Positions 6,121 to 14,882 of a stretch of DNA of 30,181 bases are shown piece after piece. Numbering within the stretch: the stretch's first letter is position 1; each line of letters begins with the position of its first letter. The notes under the pieces are model-generated. The model saw only the letters and a list, made by a program, of their open reading frames with translations. It did not search any database and was not told where the DNA came from. The position numbers and the translations under genes were made by a program. Origin of the DNA: Paracoccaceae bacterium (lineage in GTDB: Bacteria > Pseudomonadota > Alphaproteobacteria > Rhodobacterales > Rhodobacteraceae). The stretch lies in the NCBI GenBank assembly GCA_026997055.1, contig JALWJU010000385.1, forward strand, positions 1-30,181, given 5' to 3'.

Positions 6121-8095
6121 CAGCGATGGAACCGAAAGGATCAGGGCCGCCTGGCTGAAAGGCCTCGCCCCCGACCCGGCGCTCACCGTGTCGCAATGGG
6201 CCGACCGGCACAGGATCCTGTCCTCGCGCGCGGCGTCGGAAGCAGGGCCCTACCGCACCTCGCGCACGCCCTACATGCGGGGGATCATGGATGCGCTGTC
6301 GCCCAGCCATCCGGCCCGGCGGGTGGTGTTCATGAAGCCGGCGCAGGTGGGCGCCACCGAGGCCGGCAACAACTGGATCGGGTTCTGCATCCACCGCGCC
6401 CCGGGGCCGATGCTGGCGGTACAGCCGACGGTGGATCTGGCCAAGAGGCTCAGCCAACAGCGGATCGATCCGCTGATCGAGGACAGCCCGGCGCTGCGCG
6501 ACCTGGTCAGCCCGTCGCGCTCGCGCGACAGCGGCAACACGGTGCTGGCCAAGCGCTTTCCCGGCGGGCAGCTGATCCTGACCGGGGCCAACTCGGCGGT
6601 GGGGCTGCGCTCGATGCCCGCGCGCTGGGTGTTCATGGACGAGGTGGATGCCTATCCCGGCGATGTCGATGGCGAGGGCGACCCGGTGCAGCTGGCCGAG
6701 GCCCGCACCAACAGCTTCGGGCATCGCGCCAAGATCTTCCTCGCCTCCACCCCGACAGTCACGGGGCTGAGCCGCATCGAGCGGGAGTTCGAGCTCTCCG
6801 ACCAGCGCCGGTACTTCGTGCCCTGCCCGCACTGCGGCGGCCTGCAATGGCTGAAGTTCGAACGCCTGCGCTGGGAAAAGGGCAGACCCGAGACCGCCCG
6901 CTACATCTGCGAGCACTGCGAGGAACCGATCGAGGAGCGGTTCAAGACACAGATGATGGCCGAGGAGAACGGCGCCTGCTGGCAAGCCACGGCCGATGAA
7001 GAAACGCGCAAAAAGGCCGAAGCTGCCGGCATTGTCGGGTTCCACATCAACGGGCTCTACTCGCCGCTGGGCTGGCTGAGCTGGGCAGAAATTGCCCGGA
7101 AATGGGAAGAGGCAAAGGGCAACGATTCCGCCTTGAAGACGCTGAAGAACACCATCCTGGGCGAGACCTGGGCGGAAAGCGGCGAGGCGCCGGACTGGCA
7201 GCGGCTCTACGAGCGCCGCGAGCGCTGGGCGGCGGGGACGGTGCCGGAGCGGGGCCTGTTCCTGACGGCAGGGGTCGACGTGCAGAAGGACCGTATCGAG
7301 GTCGATGTCTGGGCCTGGGGGCGGGGGCTGGAAAGCTGGCTGGTGGATCACGTCGTCATCGATGGCGGGCCGGCCGATCCCGGGGCCTGGGCCGAGCTGA
7401 GCGCGCTTCTGGGCCGCACCTGGCCCCACGAAAACGGCGCGCAGATGCAGATCGGCAAGCTGGCAATCGATACCGGCTATGAATCCGCCGCCGTCTACAG
7501 CTGGGCCCGCCAGCAGACCGGCGCACAGGTCGCCCCGGTGAAGGGGGTCGAGGGGTTCAACCGGGCAAGCCCGGTCACGGGTCCTACCCTTGTCGATGCC
7601 ACCGAGGGCGGCAGGCGCATCCGGCGCGGCGCGAAGCTCTGGACCGTCGCCACGGCGGTGTTCAAGTCGGAAACCTATCGCTTCCTGCGTCTGCCGCGCC
7701 CGACCGATGAAGACATCGATGCCGGCCAGGGCTTCCCGCCCGGTTCCATCCACCTGCCCGAGTGGATCGACAGCGAATGGCTGAAGCAGCTGACGGCGGA
7801 ACAATTGGTGACGCGGCGCGACCGGCGCGGCTTTGCAAGGATGGAATGGCAGAAGATGCGCGAGCGCAACGAGGCGCTGGACTGTCGGGTCTACGCCCGC
7901 GCCGCCGCCTGGCTGTTTGGCGCCGAGCGCTGGGCGGAAAGCACCTGGCAATCGCTGGAGGCGCAGGTGGGGATCGGGCCGGACGAGGAAGAGCCGATTC
8001 TCGATGCTCCTGAGCCAAGACCAGAACCCACGGCCGGCCAGCCGCGCACCCCGCGCAGGAAACGGCGGGTCTATACGCCGAACATGATGAGGTAA
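6107..8095 (+). CDS. Phage terminase large subunit (GpA family)
   Basis: 662 residues, close to the 641 of lambda gpA. The ATPase part carries a Walker-A-like KPAQVGATE at 77-85 and a Walker-B-like VFMDEVD at 175-181. A CPHC/CEHC cysteine pair set (C240, C243, C268, C271) looks zinc-binding. The C-terminal nuclease part begins near residue 385 with LFLTAGVDVQKDRIEVDVWAWG, whose aspartates fit the metal-binding positions. It cuts concatemeric DNA and pumps it into proheads. The start is TTG 6107, supported by GGAGA six bases upstream. No better in-frame ATG lies nearby. The tail after residue 615 is Pro/Arg-rich and probably flexible. Confidence 0.95.
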   Translation: MSSDDSDGTERIRAAWLKGLAPDPALTVSQWADRHRILSSRAASEAGPYRTSRTPYMRGIMDALSPSHPARRVVFMKPAQVGATEAGNNWIGFCIHRAPGPMLAVQPTVDLAKRLSQQRIDPLIEDSPALRDLVSPSRSRDSGNTVLAKRFPGGQLILTGANSAVGLRSMPARWVFMDEVDAYPGDVDGEGDPVQLAEARTNSFGHRAKIFLASTPTVTGLSRIEREFELSDQRRYFVPCPHCGGLQWLKFERLRWEKGRPETARYICEHCEEPIEERFKTQMMAEENGACWQATADEETRKKAEAAGIVGFHINGLYSPLGWLSWAEIARKWEEAKGNDSALKTLKNTILGETWAESGEAPDWQRLYERRERWAAGTVPERGLFLTAGVDVQKDRIEVDVWAWGRGLESWLVDHVVIDGGPADPGAWAELSALLGRTWPHENGAQMQIGKLAIDTGYESAAVYSWARQQTGAQVAPVKGVEGFNRASPVTGPTLVDATEGGRRIRRGAKLWTVATAVFKSETYRFLRLPRPTDEDIDAGQGFPPGSIHLPEWIDSEWLKQLTAEQLVTRRDRRGFARMEWQKMRERNEALDCRVYARAAAWLFGAERWAESTWQSLEAQVGIGPDEEEPILDAPEPRPEPTAGQPRTPRRKRRVYTPNMMR

Positions 8096-8098
8096 CCG

Positions 8099-8314
8099 AT
8101 GACCCTTGCAGAAATGCAGGCGCAGCTCGACGCGCTGCTGGCCGCCAGGTTCCGGGGCATCCGGTCGGTGAGCTACGAGGGGAAGACCGTGACCTATGGA
8201 TCGGACGCCGAGATGGCCCGCGCCATTGCCGATCTCGAGGCCCGCATTGCCGCGGCAGGCGGGACAAACCCCAACCGCCGCGTGACCCGCGTCACTGCTT
8301 CCAAGGGCCTCTGA
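8099..8314 (+). CDS. gpW-like head-tail joining protein
   Basis: 71 residues, near the 68 of lambda gpW. The pattern LAEMQAQLDALLAARFRGI, then VSYEGKTVTYGSDAEMARAI, then a helix IADLEARIAA matches the gpW-like family, with two helices around a beta hairpin. In lambda, gpW is added after DNA packaging to prepare the head for tail attachment. It sits between terminase and portal, exactly the lambda gene order. A GAGG lies six bases before the ATG. Confidence 0.85.
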   Translation: MTLAEMQAQLDALLAARFRGIRSVSYEGKTVTYGSDAEMARAIADLEARIAAAGGTNPNRRVTRVTASKGL

Positions 8315-8315
8315 C

Positions 8316-9779
8316 ATGGCGATGATAACGGGCCTGCGCCGGCGCATCGGCGCGCTGATCGGCGGCTTCGAGGCCGGGCTGCAGGGCCGCCGGCTGCTGC
8401 GCTTCCAGGCGAGCCGGGCGCACGTCAACACGCTGATCGCGCAGGCGGGGCCGACGATCACCGCCCGGGCGCGGTGGCTCGTTCGCAACAACGGCTATGC
8501 GCTGAACGCTCTGGAAAGCTGGACCGGCAACGCGGTGGGCGACGGGGTCAAGCCGACCTCCAAGGTCGAGATTGAGGCAGGCAAGGCCGCGATCCAGGCG
8601 CTGTGGCAGGAGTGGGTGGCGGAGGCGGATGCCGAGGGGCTGACCGACTTCTACGGGCTCCAGCGCCGCGCCGCGCGCGAGCTGTTCCTGGCCGGCGAGG
8701 TGTTCTTCCGCTTTCGGCCCAGGTTGCCGCAGGACGGGTTGTCGGTGCCACTGCAACTGCAGATGATCCCGGCCGAGATGCTGCCGATCGATGACAACCG
8801 CGACCTGCCCGGCGGCGGCATGATCCGGCAGGGGGTGGAGTTCGACCCCATCGGACGGCGCGTCGCCTATCACTTCCTGCGGCGCCATCCGGGCGACGTG
8901 ACCGAAACCGGCCAGGCCGGCGAGAAGGTCCGGGTGCCGGCATCGGAGGTCATCCACGTCATCGACCCCGTAGAGGCCGGACAGGTGCGCGGCGTCTCGC
9001 GTTTTGCCCCGGCCATCGTCAAGCTGTTCTTCCTCGACCAGTATGACGACGCCGAGCTCGAACGGAAGAAGGTCAGCTCGATGTTCGCCCTGTTCGTGAC
9101 CTCGCCCCAGGTGGATGCACCACTGGACTCGCCCGACGAGCCATTGGCGGTGGAACCCGGTCAGGTGGTGCGGTTGGACCCGGGCGAAGCCATCGACACG
9201 CCCTCGCCGCCCGACAGCGGCCCGACCTACGAGCCGTTCCAGTACCGGACGCTCCTGCAGGTCTCGGCAGCACTGGGCGTGCCGTATTCCTACGTCAGCA
9301 ACGACCTTGCGAAAGCCAACTTCGCCAACTCGCGCCTCTCCATCATCGAGTTCCGAAGGCGGCTCTCGGCCTGGCAGCACCGGGTGCTGATCCCCCAGCT
9401 GTGCAAGCCGGTCTGGGCGCGGTGGATGGATACGGCCGTGATGGCAGGCGCGCTGGATCTGCCGGATTACGCCGCCAACCGCCGCGCCTGGCTGAAGGCC
9501 GAGTGGCTGCCGCCCAAGTGGGACTGGGTCGATCCGCTGAAGGACATCTCCGCCGAGGTGGCCGAGATCGAGGCCGGGTTGAAAAGCCGGTCCATGGCCA
9601 TGGCCCAGCGCGGGTATGACGCCGACCGGGTGGATGCCGAGATCGCCGCCGACCGCGCGCGCGAAGCGAAATACGGCCTCGACTTCCGCCGCCCCGGATC
9701 GCCTGCGCAGGGGGCGGCGCAGCTGGTCGATGCGCCGAGCGATACATCCGCTGATACGACGGACACCACAAACCCATGA
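8316..9779 (+). CDS. Phage portal protein (lambda family)
   Basis: 487 residues, somewhat shorter than lambda gpB (533). Recognisable stretches include RARWLVRNNGYALNALESWT, LQRRAARELFLAGEVFFRFR, LQLQMIPAEMLPID, GVEFDPIGRRVAYHFL, then EVIHVIDPVEAGQVRGVSRF and GVPYSYVSNDLAKANFANSR. These are typical of lambda-type portals. The dodecameric ring sits at one capsid vertex and is the channel for DNA and the attachment site for terminase and connector. It begins one base after the gpW-like gene and ends overlapping the protease gene (ATGA at 9776-9779). A second ATG at 8322 is an alternative start. Confidence 0.95.
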   Translation: MAMITGLRRRIGALIGGFEAGLQGRRLLRFQASRAHVNTLIAQAGPTITARARWLVRNNGYALNALESWTGNAVGDGVKPTSKVEIEAGKAAIQALWQEWVAEADAEGLTDFYGLQRRAARELFLAGEVFFRFRPRLPQDGLSVPLQLQMIPAEMLPIDDNRDLPGGGMIRQGVEFDPIGRRVAYHFLRRHPGDVTETGQAGEKVRVPASEVIHVIDPVEAGQVRGVSRFAPAIVKLFFLDQYDDAELERKKVSSMFALFVTSPQVDAPLDSPDEPLAVEPGQVVRLDPGEAIDTPSPPDSGPTYEPFQYRTLLQVSAALGVPYSYVSNDLAKANFANSRLSIIEFRRRLSAWQHRVLIPQLCKPVWARWMDTAVMAGALDLPDYAANRRAWLKAEWLPPKWDWVDPLKDISAEVAEIEAGLKSRSMAMAQRGYDADRVDAEIAADRAREAKYGLDFRRPGSPAQGAAQLVDAPSDTSADTTDTTNP

Positions 9780-11077
9780 CCCGAACCGACATGCTTGCCC
9801 GCCGGCTGGCCGCCCGCCCGCTGGCACTGGCCCCGCGCGCAGTCGAGGCGCTTCTGTGCGAAACGCCGGCGCCACAGGTTGCCGGCCCCGGCTGGCAGAT
9901 GACCGAGGGCGGGATCGGACATCTTCCCGTTCTCGGCCCCCTGGTGCAGCGCGGCGACTGGCTGACGGAGATGTTCGGGATTGCCAACTACGACGAGGTT
10001 GCCGCTGCAGCCGAGGTGGCCTTCACCGATCCCGGCACCCGCGCGGTGCTGATGGAAATCGACAGCCCGGGCGGCGAGGTCGCGGGGCTGTTCGATCTCG
10101 CTGATCGCCTGGCAGCGCTGAAAGCCGAAACCGGCAAGCCGCTCTGGGCCATTGCCCGCGAGCAGGCGCTGTCGGCGGCGTATCTGGTTGGTGCCGTCGC
10201 CGACCGGTTGTTCGTGACACAGACCGGCGAGGTCGGCTCGATCGGCGTCATTGCCGTGCATGTGGACCAGAGTGCTCATGACCAGGCCGAGGGGCGCCAA
10301 TACACCCTGATCCACGCCGGGGCGAAGAAGGTCGACGGCAACCCACACATCCCGCTCTCGCCCGAGGCCCTGGCCAGCATCCAGGCCGACGTCGACGATC
10401 TCTACGTCCGGCTTGTCGCCCGCGTGGCGAGGGCCCGGGGCCTGAGACCCGAGGCCATCGTGGCCACCGAAGCCGCCATATTCCGCGGGCAGCACGCGCT
10501 GGGCACGGGGCTCGCCGACGGCATTGCCACGCTGGAAGGCGCGCATGCCGGCCTGCTGGCAGCGCTGGATTCCCCGCCACTCACCCGAACCCCCACACGC
10601 AAATCCCTTGAGACGGAAAGGACCGACACCATGGCAGTGAAAGGCAACAGCAATGCGAAACCGGCGGCGCAGGCGGCGGAAGGAGCGGCAGAGGGCGGGG
10701 CGACTGCGCCCGAAATGGGGGCGACGCCCGAGGCAACCAACCCGGTCGAAGAAACGACCCCTGTTCAGGCCATGACGCCAGCGCCTGTGCCGGCCGCGCC
10801 CGAGCCCGATCCGGCCGAACAGATCCGCGAACAGGCGGCCGAGATTGCCGAAATCGCGGCCCAGGCATCGCGTCTGGGGCTGACCATCGATGCCGCCGAG
10901 GCCGTTCGCGCCGGCACCGCCCCCGATGCCCTGCGCCGTGCCGTGCTGGAACAATTGGCGAAGACCACCGATGCCACAATCGTCGCCTCCATCGCCCCGC
11001 CCACAGCCGAGCCCGCCCCGACCGAAAGTCCGCTGATCGCGGCCGCGAAAGCGGTCGCCGCAAACGCCACCACCTGA
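9776..11077 (+). CDS. S49-family capsid protease with C-terminal scaffold
   Basis: 433 residues. Residues about 45-265 form an SppA/S49 serine protease like lambda gpC: IDSPGGEV near 95-102, the likely nucleophile Ser133 in EQALSAAY, GSIGVI at 154-159, and the likely general base lysine in AGAKK (184-185). It processes the prohead during maturation. Residues about 286-433 are Ala/Pro/Glu-rich, low in complexity, with a helical segment EQIREQAAEIAEIAAQASRL. This is the composition expected of a scaffold. That part is probably also made separately from an internal start (see 10631). Neighbours are portal and decoration protein, as in lambda. Confidence 0.92.
   Translation: MTRTDMLARRLAARPLALAPRAVEALLCETPAPQVAGPGWQMTEGGIGHLPVLGPLVQRGDWLTEMFGIANYDEVAAAAEVAFTDPGTRAVLMEIDSPGGEVAGLFDLADRLAALKAETGKPLWAIAREQALSAAYLVGAVADRLFVTQTGEVGSIGVIAVHVDQSAHDQAEGRQYTLIHAGAKKVDGNPHIPLSPEALASIQADVDDLYVRLVARVARARGLRPEAIVATEAAIFRGQHALGTGLADGIATLEGAHAGLLAALDSPPLTRTPTRKSLETERTDTMAVKGNSNAKPAAQAAEGAAEGGATAPEMGATPEATNPVEETTPVQAMTPAPVPAAPEPDPAEQIREQAAEIAEIAAQASRLGLTIDAAEAVRAGTAPDALRRAVLEQLAKTTDATIVASIAPPTAEPAPTESPLIAAAKAVAANATT
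10631..11077 (+). CDS. Nested scaffold protein (Nu3-like) from internal start
   Basis: 148 residues in frame with the end of the protease gene. ATG 10631 is preceded by GGAAAGGA with an 8-base gap. The same context, GAAAGGAC then ACC/ACCATGGCA, precedes the tail tube gene at 13941, so this is a credible ribosome binding site. In lambda, the scaffold gpNu3 is made the same way from inside gene C. The product is acidic and Ala/Pro-rich, with helices around residues 60-115, suited to a transient capsid core. The role is inference from organisation and composition. Confidence 0.6.
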   Translation: MAVKGNSNAKPAAQAAEGAAEGGATAPEMGATPEATNPVEETTPVQAMTPAPVPAAPEPDPAEQIREQAAEIAEIAAQASRLGLTIDAAEAVRAGTAPDALRRAVLEQLAKTTDATIVASIAPPTAEPAPTESPLIAAAKAVAANATT

Positions 11078-11092
11078 TGAAGGACCCCCACA

Positions 11093-11473
11093 ATGCCCGT
11101 TCTCACCCAACCGCCCTCGATGGGCGATCTCCTCAAGTACGAGGCAAACCCCGACTACTGCCGCGAGACCGTGACGCTCCTGGCCGGCACCGACTATCCC
11201 CTCGGTGCCGTCCTTGGAAAGATTACCGCGTCCGGCAAGTACAAGCTCTCGCCCGATACCGGCACCGATGGGTCCGAGGTCGCCGTCGCCGTCCTGATCG
11301 AGGCGGTCGACGCCACGGCCGCCGATGCAACCGGCCTCGTGGTCGCGCGCGGCCCCGTCATCGTCTCGAAGGCCCAGCTCAACTATGACGCCACTGTCGG
11401 CACTGCCGCCAAGATCGCCGCCAAGGAAGGCCAGCTGGCCGCCGCCGGGATCGTGCCGCGCGATGCCGCCTGA
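11093..11473 (+). CDS. Head decoration protein (gpD-like)
   Basis: 126 residues. The pattern GDLLKYEANPDYCRETVTLL, then AGTDYPLGAVLGKIT and the C-terminal VIVSKAQLNYD matches the lambda gpD-like decoration family (lambda gpD is 110 residues). Trimers bind the outside of the expanded capsid and stabilise it against the pressure of packaged DNA. It lies between scaffold and major capsid genes, as in lambda. The start is ATG 11093, 15 bases after the protease stop, with AAGGA upstream. Confidence 0.9.
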   Translation: MPVLTQPPSMGDLLKYEANPDYCRETVTLLAGTDYPLGAVLGKITASGKYKLSPDTGTDGSEVAVAVLIEAVDATAADATGLVVARGPVIVSKAQLNYDATVGTAAKIAAKEGQLAAAGIVPRDAA

Positions 11474-11512
11474 TCCCTCCTCCATCTGATCCCCCTACCC
11501 GGAGATACCCCC

Positions 11513-12532
11513 ATGCCCACCATCGTCAACCCGTTCGACGCGGGCGGCTACTCGCTTGCCGAGATGACCCGCGCCATCAACATCCTGCCCAACATCTACA
11601 CCCGTCTGGGGCAACTTGGCCTCTTCCGCTTCGAGGGGATCACGCAAAGGACCGTCGTGATCGAGGCCCGCGAAGGCGTGCTGTCGCTGCTGCCCTCGGT
11701 GCCGCTCGGCGCGCCCGCCACCGTCGGCACCTGCGAGGGCCGCACCATGCGCTCCTTCGCGGTGCCGTGGATCCCCCACAACGACGTGATCCTGCCCGCC
11801 GACATCCAGGGGGTCCGGGCGATCGGCTCGGGCAGCGATGCCGACCCGCTGGTTGCGGTCATGACCCGCAAGCTGACCTTGATGCGCAACAAGCATGCCC
11901 AGACCCGCGAATACATGGAGATCAACGCCCTGCGCGGTATCGTCAAGGACGGGGCCGGCACCACGCTCTACGACTACTTCACCGAGTTCGGGATCACCCG
12001 TCAGGAGACCGACTTCGTCCTCGGCACCGCCGGGACCAAGGTGCAGCAGAAGGTGCGCGCCGTGCTCCGCCAGATCGAGACGGAACTCAAGGGCGAGACC
12101 ATGACCGGGGTGCGTGCCCTGGTCTCGCCGGAGTTCTTCGACAAGCTGATCGGGCACGCGACCGTGGAAACCGCCTATCAGTACTACGCCTCGGGCGCCC
12201 AGCCACTGCGCGAGGACATGCGCCGCGCCTTCCCCTTCGCCGGCATCCTGTTCGAGGAATACAACGCCAGCGTCACGCTCTCGAACGGCACCACCGAGCG
12301 GCTGATCCCGGCGGGCGAAGGCATTGCCTTCCCGATGGGCACCATCGACACCTTCACCACCTACGGGGCGCCGGCCAACCTGATCGAGACCGCCAACACC
12401 GTTGGCCTGGAGCTTTACGCCCGCCAGATGACCCGCGAGCGCGGCGACGGGATCGATCTGCTGACCGAGGCCTCGATCCTGCCGGTCAACAAGCGCCCGG
12501 CACTGGCCGTGCGGCTGTTCTCCTCGAACTGA
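11513..12532 (+). CDS. Major capsid protein (gpE-like)
   Basis: 339 residues against 341 for lambda gpE. Recognisable parts are NPFDAGGYSLAEMTRAINIL, then LGQLGLFRFEGITQRTVVIE, a middle KLTLMRNKHAQTREYMEINA and GTTLYDYFTEFG, and the C-terminal GIDLLTEASILPVNKRPALA. It forms the icosahedral shell with the HK97 fold. A CGGAGA ribosome binding site lies before the ATG. The stop overlaps the next start (TGATG). It should be among the most highly expressed genes, and its codons are very GC-biased in the third position. Confidence 0.95.
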   Translation: MPTIVNPFDAGGYSLAEMTRAINILPNIYTRLGQLGLFRFEGITQRTVVIEAREGVLSLLPSVPLGAPATVGTCEGRTMRSFAVPWIPHNDVILPADIQGVRAIGSGSDADPLVAVMTRKLTLMRNKHAQTREYMEINALRGIVKDGAGTTLYDYFTEFGITRQETDFVLGTAGTKVQQKVRAVLRQIETELKGETMTGVRALVSPEFFDKLIGHATVETAYQYYASGAQPLREDMRRAFPFAGILFEEYNASVTLSNGTTERLIPAGEGIAFPMGTIDTFTTYGAPANLIETANTVGLELYARQMTRERGDGIDLLTEASILPVNKRPALAVRLFSSN

Positions 12533-12843
12533 TGAACGCCTTTGCAGCGGCCATGGACGCGATCTTCGCGGATATCAACATGGCGGTGGATGCGATCTGG
12601 TATCCGGCGGGTGGCGCCCCCGTGCCGGTCCGGGTGATCCGCAAGGCGCCGGACGAGGTCACAAGCTTCGGGTCTGCGCAGGTCCTGTCGGAGACCACCT
12701 TGGTCGATGTACGTGTGTCCGAGATGGCGAACCCGAAACCGGGTGACGGCATCAGCATCGGTGCCGATAACTTCACCATCCAGGGCGAGCCGAAGCGGGA
12801 TCGGGATCGGCTGATCTGGACCATCGAACTGGTGCCGGCGTGA
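12532..12843 (+). CDS. Head-tail attachment protein (Phage_attach / FII-like)
   Basis: 103 residues (MNAFAAAMDAIFADINMAVD, then IWYPAGGAPVPVRVIRKAPD, and DVRVSEMANPKPGDGISIGA, ending RLIWTIELVPA). The start region and the beta-rich rest resemble the Phage_attach family that includes lambda gpFII, which completes the head and provides the tail docking surface. The frame is open far upstream to 11767, but only from ATG 12532 does it look like a protein. The upstream part is a shadow of the capsid gene. Its start overlaps the capsid stop and its stop overlaps the next start (GTGA). Confidence 0.75.
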   Translation: MNAFAAAMDAIFADINMAVDAIWYPAGGAPVPVRVIRKAPDEVTSFGSAQVLSETTLVDVRVSEMANPKPGDGISIGADNFTIQGEPKRDRDRLIWTIELVPA

Positions 12844-13478
12844 AGCTGACGTTCCGTACCGAGGAGGACATCCAGGCGCAGTTGCACCGGGAGTATCTGG
12901 CGGGCGAGCGGGCCGTCACGCTGGCAATGGACCGGGCCGGTCGCGCCGTGAAGCGCGCCTGGCGCGGGCAGATCACTGGGGCGGGGTTGGGGCGGCGGCT
13001 GGCCAACACGATCCGCGCCAGGCGCTATCCGGAAGGCACCGTCAGCATGAATGCGGCGGCGCTGATCTGGTCGAAGGCGCCCGAAATCGTGGGTGCGTTC
13101 GAGCGCGGGGCGCTGATCCGCTCCAGCGACGGGTTCTGGCTGGCGATCCCGGTCGACAGGGTGGCGAAGCGAATGCGTGGACCGAGAAACGCACGCATCA
13201 CGCCCCATCTGTGGGAAGAACGCACCGGCCGGCGCCTGCGCTTCGTCTACCGCAAGGGCCGCTTTCCGCTGCTGGTGGACGACGGCACGGCGCGGGTGCG
13301 GCGGACATCCGACCCGCTGAGCTTCAAGGCCTCGAAGCGGCGGTTCCGCAAGAATGTCACCATCCCGATCTTCGTGCTGGTGCCGCAGGTGAAGCTGCCC
13401 AAGCGGCTGGATCTGGCTGGCGCGGCCGAGGATGTCGCCGGTACCATTCCCTCGGCCATCGTCAAGGCCTGGAGATAG
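12840..13478 (+). CDS. DUF6441 family protein, probable tail-completion protein
   Basis: 212 residues from a GTG start. The central GQITGAGLGRRLANTIRARR, then AALIWSKAPEIVGAFERGAL and DGFWLAIPVD fit DUF6441, a family found between head-connector and tail-terminator genes in alphaproteobacterial phages. By position it is the counterpart of lambda gpZ or HK97 gp10-type proteins. The protein is strongly basic in its second half (ASKRRFRKN), as expected for something touching DNA at the neck. Function is inferred from position. Confidence 0.75.
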   Translation: MKLTFRTEEDIQAQLHREYLAGERAVTLAMDRAGRAVKRAWRGQITGAGLGRRLANTIRARRYPEGTVSMNAAALIWSKAPEIVGAFERGALIRSSDGFWLAIPVDRVAKRMRGPRNARITPHLWEERTGRRLRFVYRKGRFPLLVDDGTARVRRTSDPLSFKASKRRFRKNVTIPIFVLVPQVKLPKRLDLAGAAEDVAGTIPSAIVKAWR

Positions 13479-13481
13479 CCC

Positions 13482-13913
13482 ATGGCAACTACTCGCGAGA
13501 ATGTCCTGCAGGCCCTGCACGCCACCCTGCAAACCGTGCCCGCCGCCACGGTGCTGCGCAGCGAGGTGCTGCCCGAGCGGGTGCCGGCGGGCGGGCTGGT
13601 GATCCTGCGCGATGGCGAGCCGGGGGAGCCGGAGGTCACCATGTCGCCGCTGCAATACCACTGGCGGCACCGCGCCGAGGTCGAGGTGATCGTCCAGGGC
13701 AAGACCCCGGATGCCCGTGACGCCGCGTTTGATGCTCTCGCCGCCGCCATCGGCACGGCGCTGGCCGCCGACCGCACGCTGGGTGGCTTGTGCGACTGGG
13801 TTGAACCCGAGGCGCCGCAGCCGGTGGACCTGCCCCTCGAGGGCGCGCAGGCGCTCAAGGCCGCGGTGATCGCGGTGACGCTGCATTACGTTACGGCCGA
13901 TCCATTGGCCTGA
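13482..13913 (+). CDS. Tail terminator protein (gpU-like)
   Basis: 143 residues. The arrangement of an N-terminal helix (TTRENVLQALHATLQTV), a strand with PAGGLVILRDGEPGEPEV, then HRAEVEVIVQGKTPDARD and a long helix, and the C-terminal KAAVIAVTLHYVT is typical of gpU-like minor tail proteins (lambda gpU is 131 residues). These cap the growing tail tube and join it to the head. A GGAGA lies before the ATG. It sits between the DUF6441 gene and the tube gene, the expected slot. Confidence 0.7.
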   Translation: MATTRENVLQALHATLQTVPAATVLRSEVLPERVPAGGLVILRDGEPGEPEVTMSPLQYHWRHRAEVEVIVQGKTPDARDAAFDALAAAIGTALAADRTLGGLCDWVEPEAPQPVDLPLEGAQALKAAVIAVTLHYVTADPLA

Positions 13914-13940
13914 CCCCTCCATAACCGAAAGGACTGAACC

Positions 13941-14882
13941 ATGGCACGCGCACAAGGCTCGCGGTCGCAGCTCGCGGCCGCGTATGAGACCACCTATGGT
14001 ACCGCGCCCGCGAGCGGCTTCTTCCAGATGCCCTTTGCCACCGCCTCGCTGGGCGCCGAGCAGCCCCTGATCGAGAGCGAGCTTCTGGGCTACGGTCGCG
14101 ATCCGCTGCCGCCGATCAAGGATGTGGTGACCGCCGACGGCGAGATCGAGGTGCCGGTCGATCTGGAAGCCATCGGCTTCTGGCTCAAGGCGGCCTTCGG
14201 CGATCCCACCACCATCGGCACCGCGCCCGATTATACCCACACCTTCACCTCCGGCAGCTGGTCCCTGCCCTCGATGTCCATCGAGGTCGCCCTGCCCGAG
14301 ATCCCGCGCTTTGCGATGTATACCGGCTGTGTGCTGGACGAGCTGCGCTGGACCATGGAGCGGCGCGGCCTGCTGACCGCCACCGCCAGTCTCGTGGCCC
14401 AGGGCGAGAACGTTGTCACCACCACGGCGGCGGGCACGCCGACCGCCTGGAACCTGCAGCGGTTCGGGCATTTCAACGGCTCGATCATGCGCGACGGTGC
14501 CGCCCTGGGCAACGTGGTCTCGGCCGAGCTTGCCTATGCCAACAACCTCGACCGCATCGAGACCATCCGCAACGACGGTCGCATCGACGGGGCTGATCCC
14601 TCGATCGCCGCGCTGACGGGGCGGATCGACGTGCGCTTCGCCGATACCACCCTGATGGACCAGGCGCTGAACGGCACGGCGGCCGAGCTGGAGTTCTCCT
14701 GGACGCAGTCGCCCACCCAGAGCCTGACGATCACAGCGCACGCGGTCTACCTGCCGCGGCCGCGGGTGGAGATCCAGGGCCCGCAGGGCATTCAGGCGAG
14801 TTTCGACTGGCAGGCGGCCTATGACAGCGCGGCGGGGCAGATGTGCACGGTGGTGCTCAACAACCAGGTGGCGGGGTACTGA
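13941..14882 (+). CDS. Tail tube protein
   Basis: 313 residues. The N-terminal SRSQLAAAYETTYGTAPASG, then FFQMPFATASLGAEQPLIES and the repeated beta-strand pattern (DVVTADGEIEVPVDLEAIGF, LKAAFGD) match the tube proteins of alphaproteobacterial siphophages. Residues about 115-225 contain a second unit of the same style. It builds the hollow tail shaft. A GAAAGGA ribosome binding site lies 8 bases before the ATG. The stop overlaps the next start (TGATG). A C-terminal immunoglobulin-like extension, as in lambda gpV, is not evident. Confidence 0.85.
   Translation: MARAQGSRSQLAAAYETTYGTAPASGFFQMPFATASLGAEQPLIESELLGYGRDPLPPIKDVVTADGEIEVPVDLEAIGFWLKAAFGDPTTIGTAPDYTHTFTSGSWSLPSMSIEVALPEIPRFAMYTGCVLDELRWTMERRGLLTATASLVAQGENVVTTTAAGTPTAWNLQRFGHFNGSIMRDGAALGNVVSAELAYANNLDRIETIRNDGRIDGADPSIAALTGRIDVRFADTTLMDQALNGTAAELEFSWTQSPTQSLTITAHAVYLPRPRVEIQGPQGIQASFDWQAAYDSAAGQMCTVVLNNQVAGY

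Noticed and set aside
5777..8491. 904-residue open frame on the minus strand across the terminase genes
   Set aside because: A typical antisense shadow of GC-rich coding DNA. The plus strand encodes clear terminase and gpW-like proteins, and the minus product is Arg/Gly/Pro-rich with no recognisable domain.
9467..11485. 672-residue minus-strand open frame over portal, protease and decoration genes
   Set aside because: A low-complexity Gly-rich translation antisense to well-recognised head genes. Other long minus frames over the capsid, tail and hub genes were rejected for the same reason.
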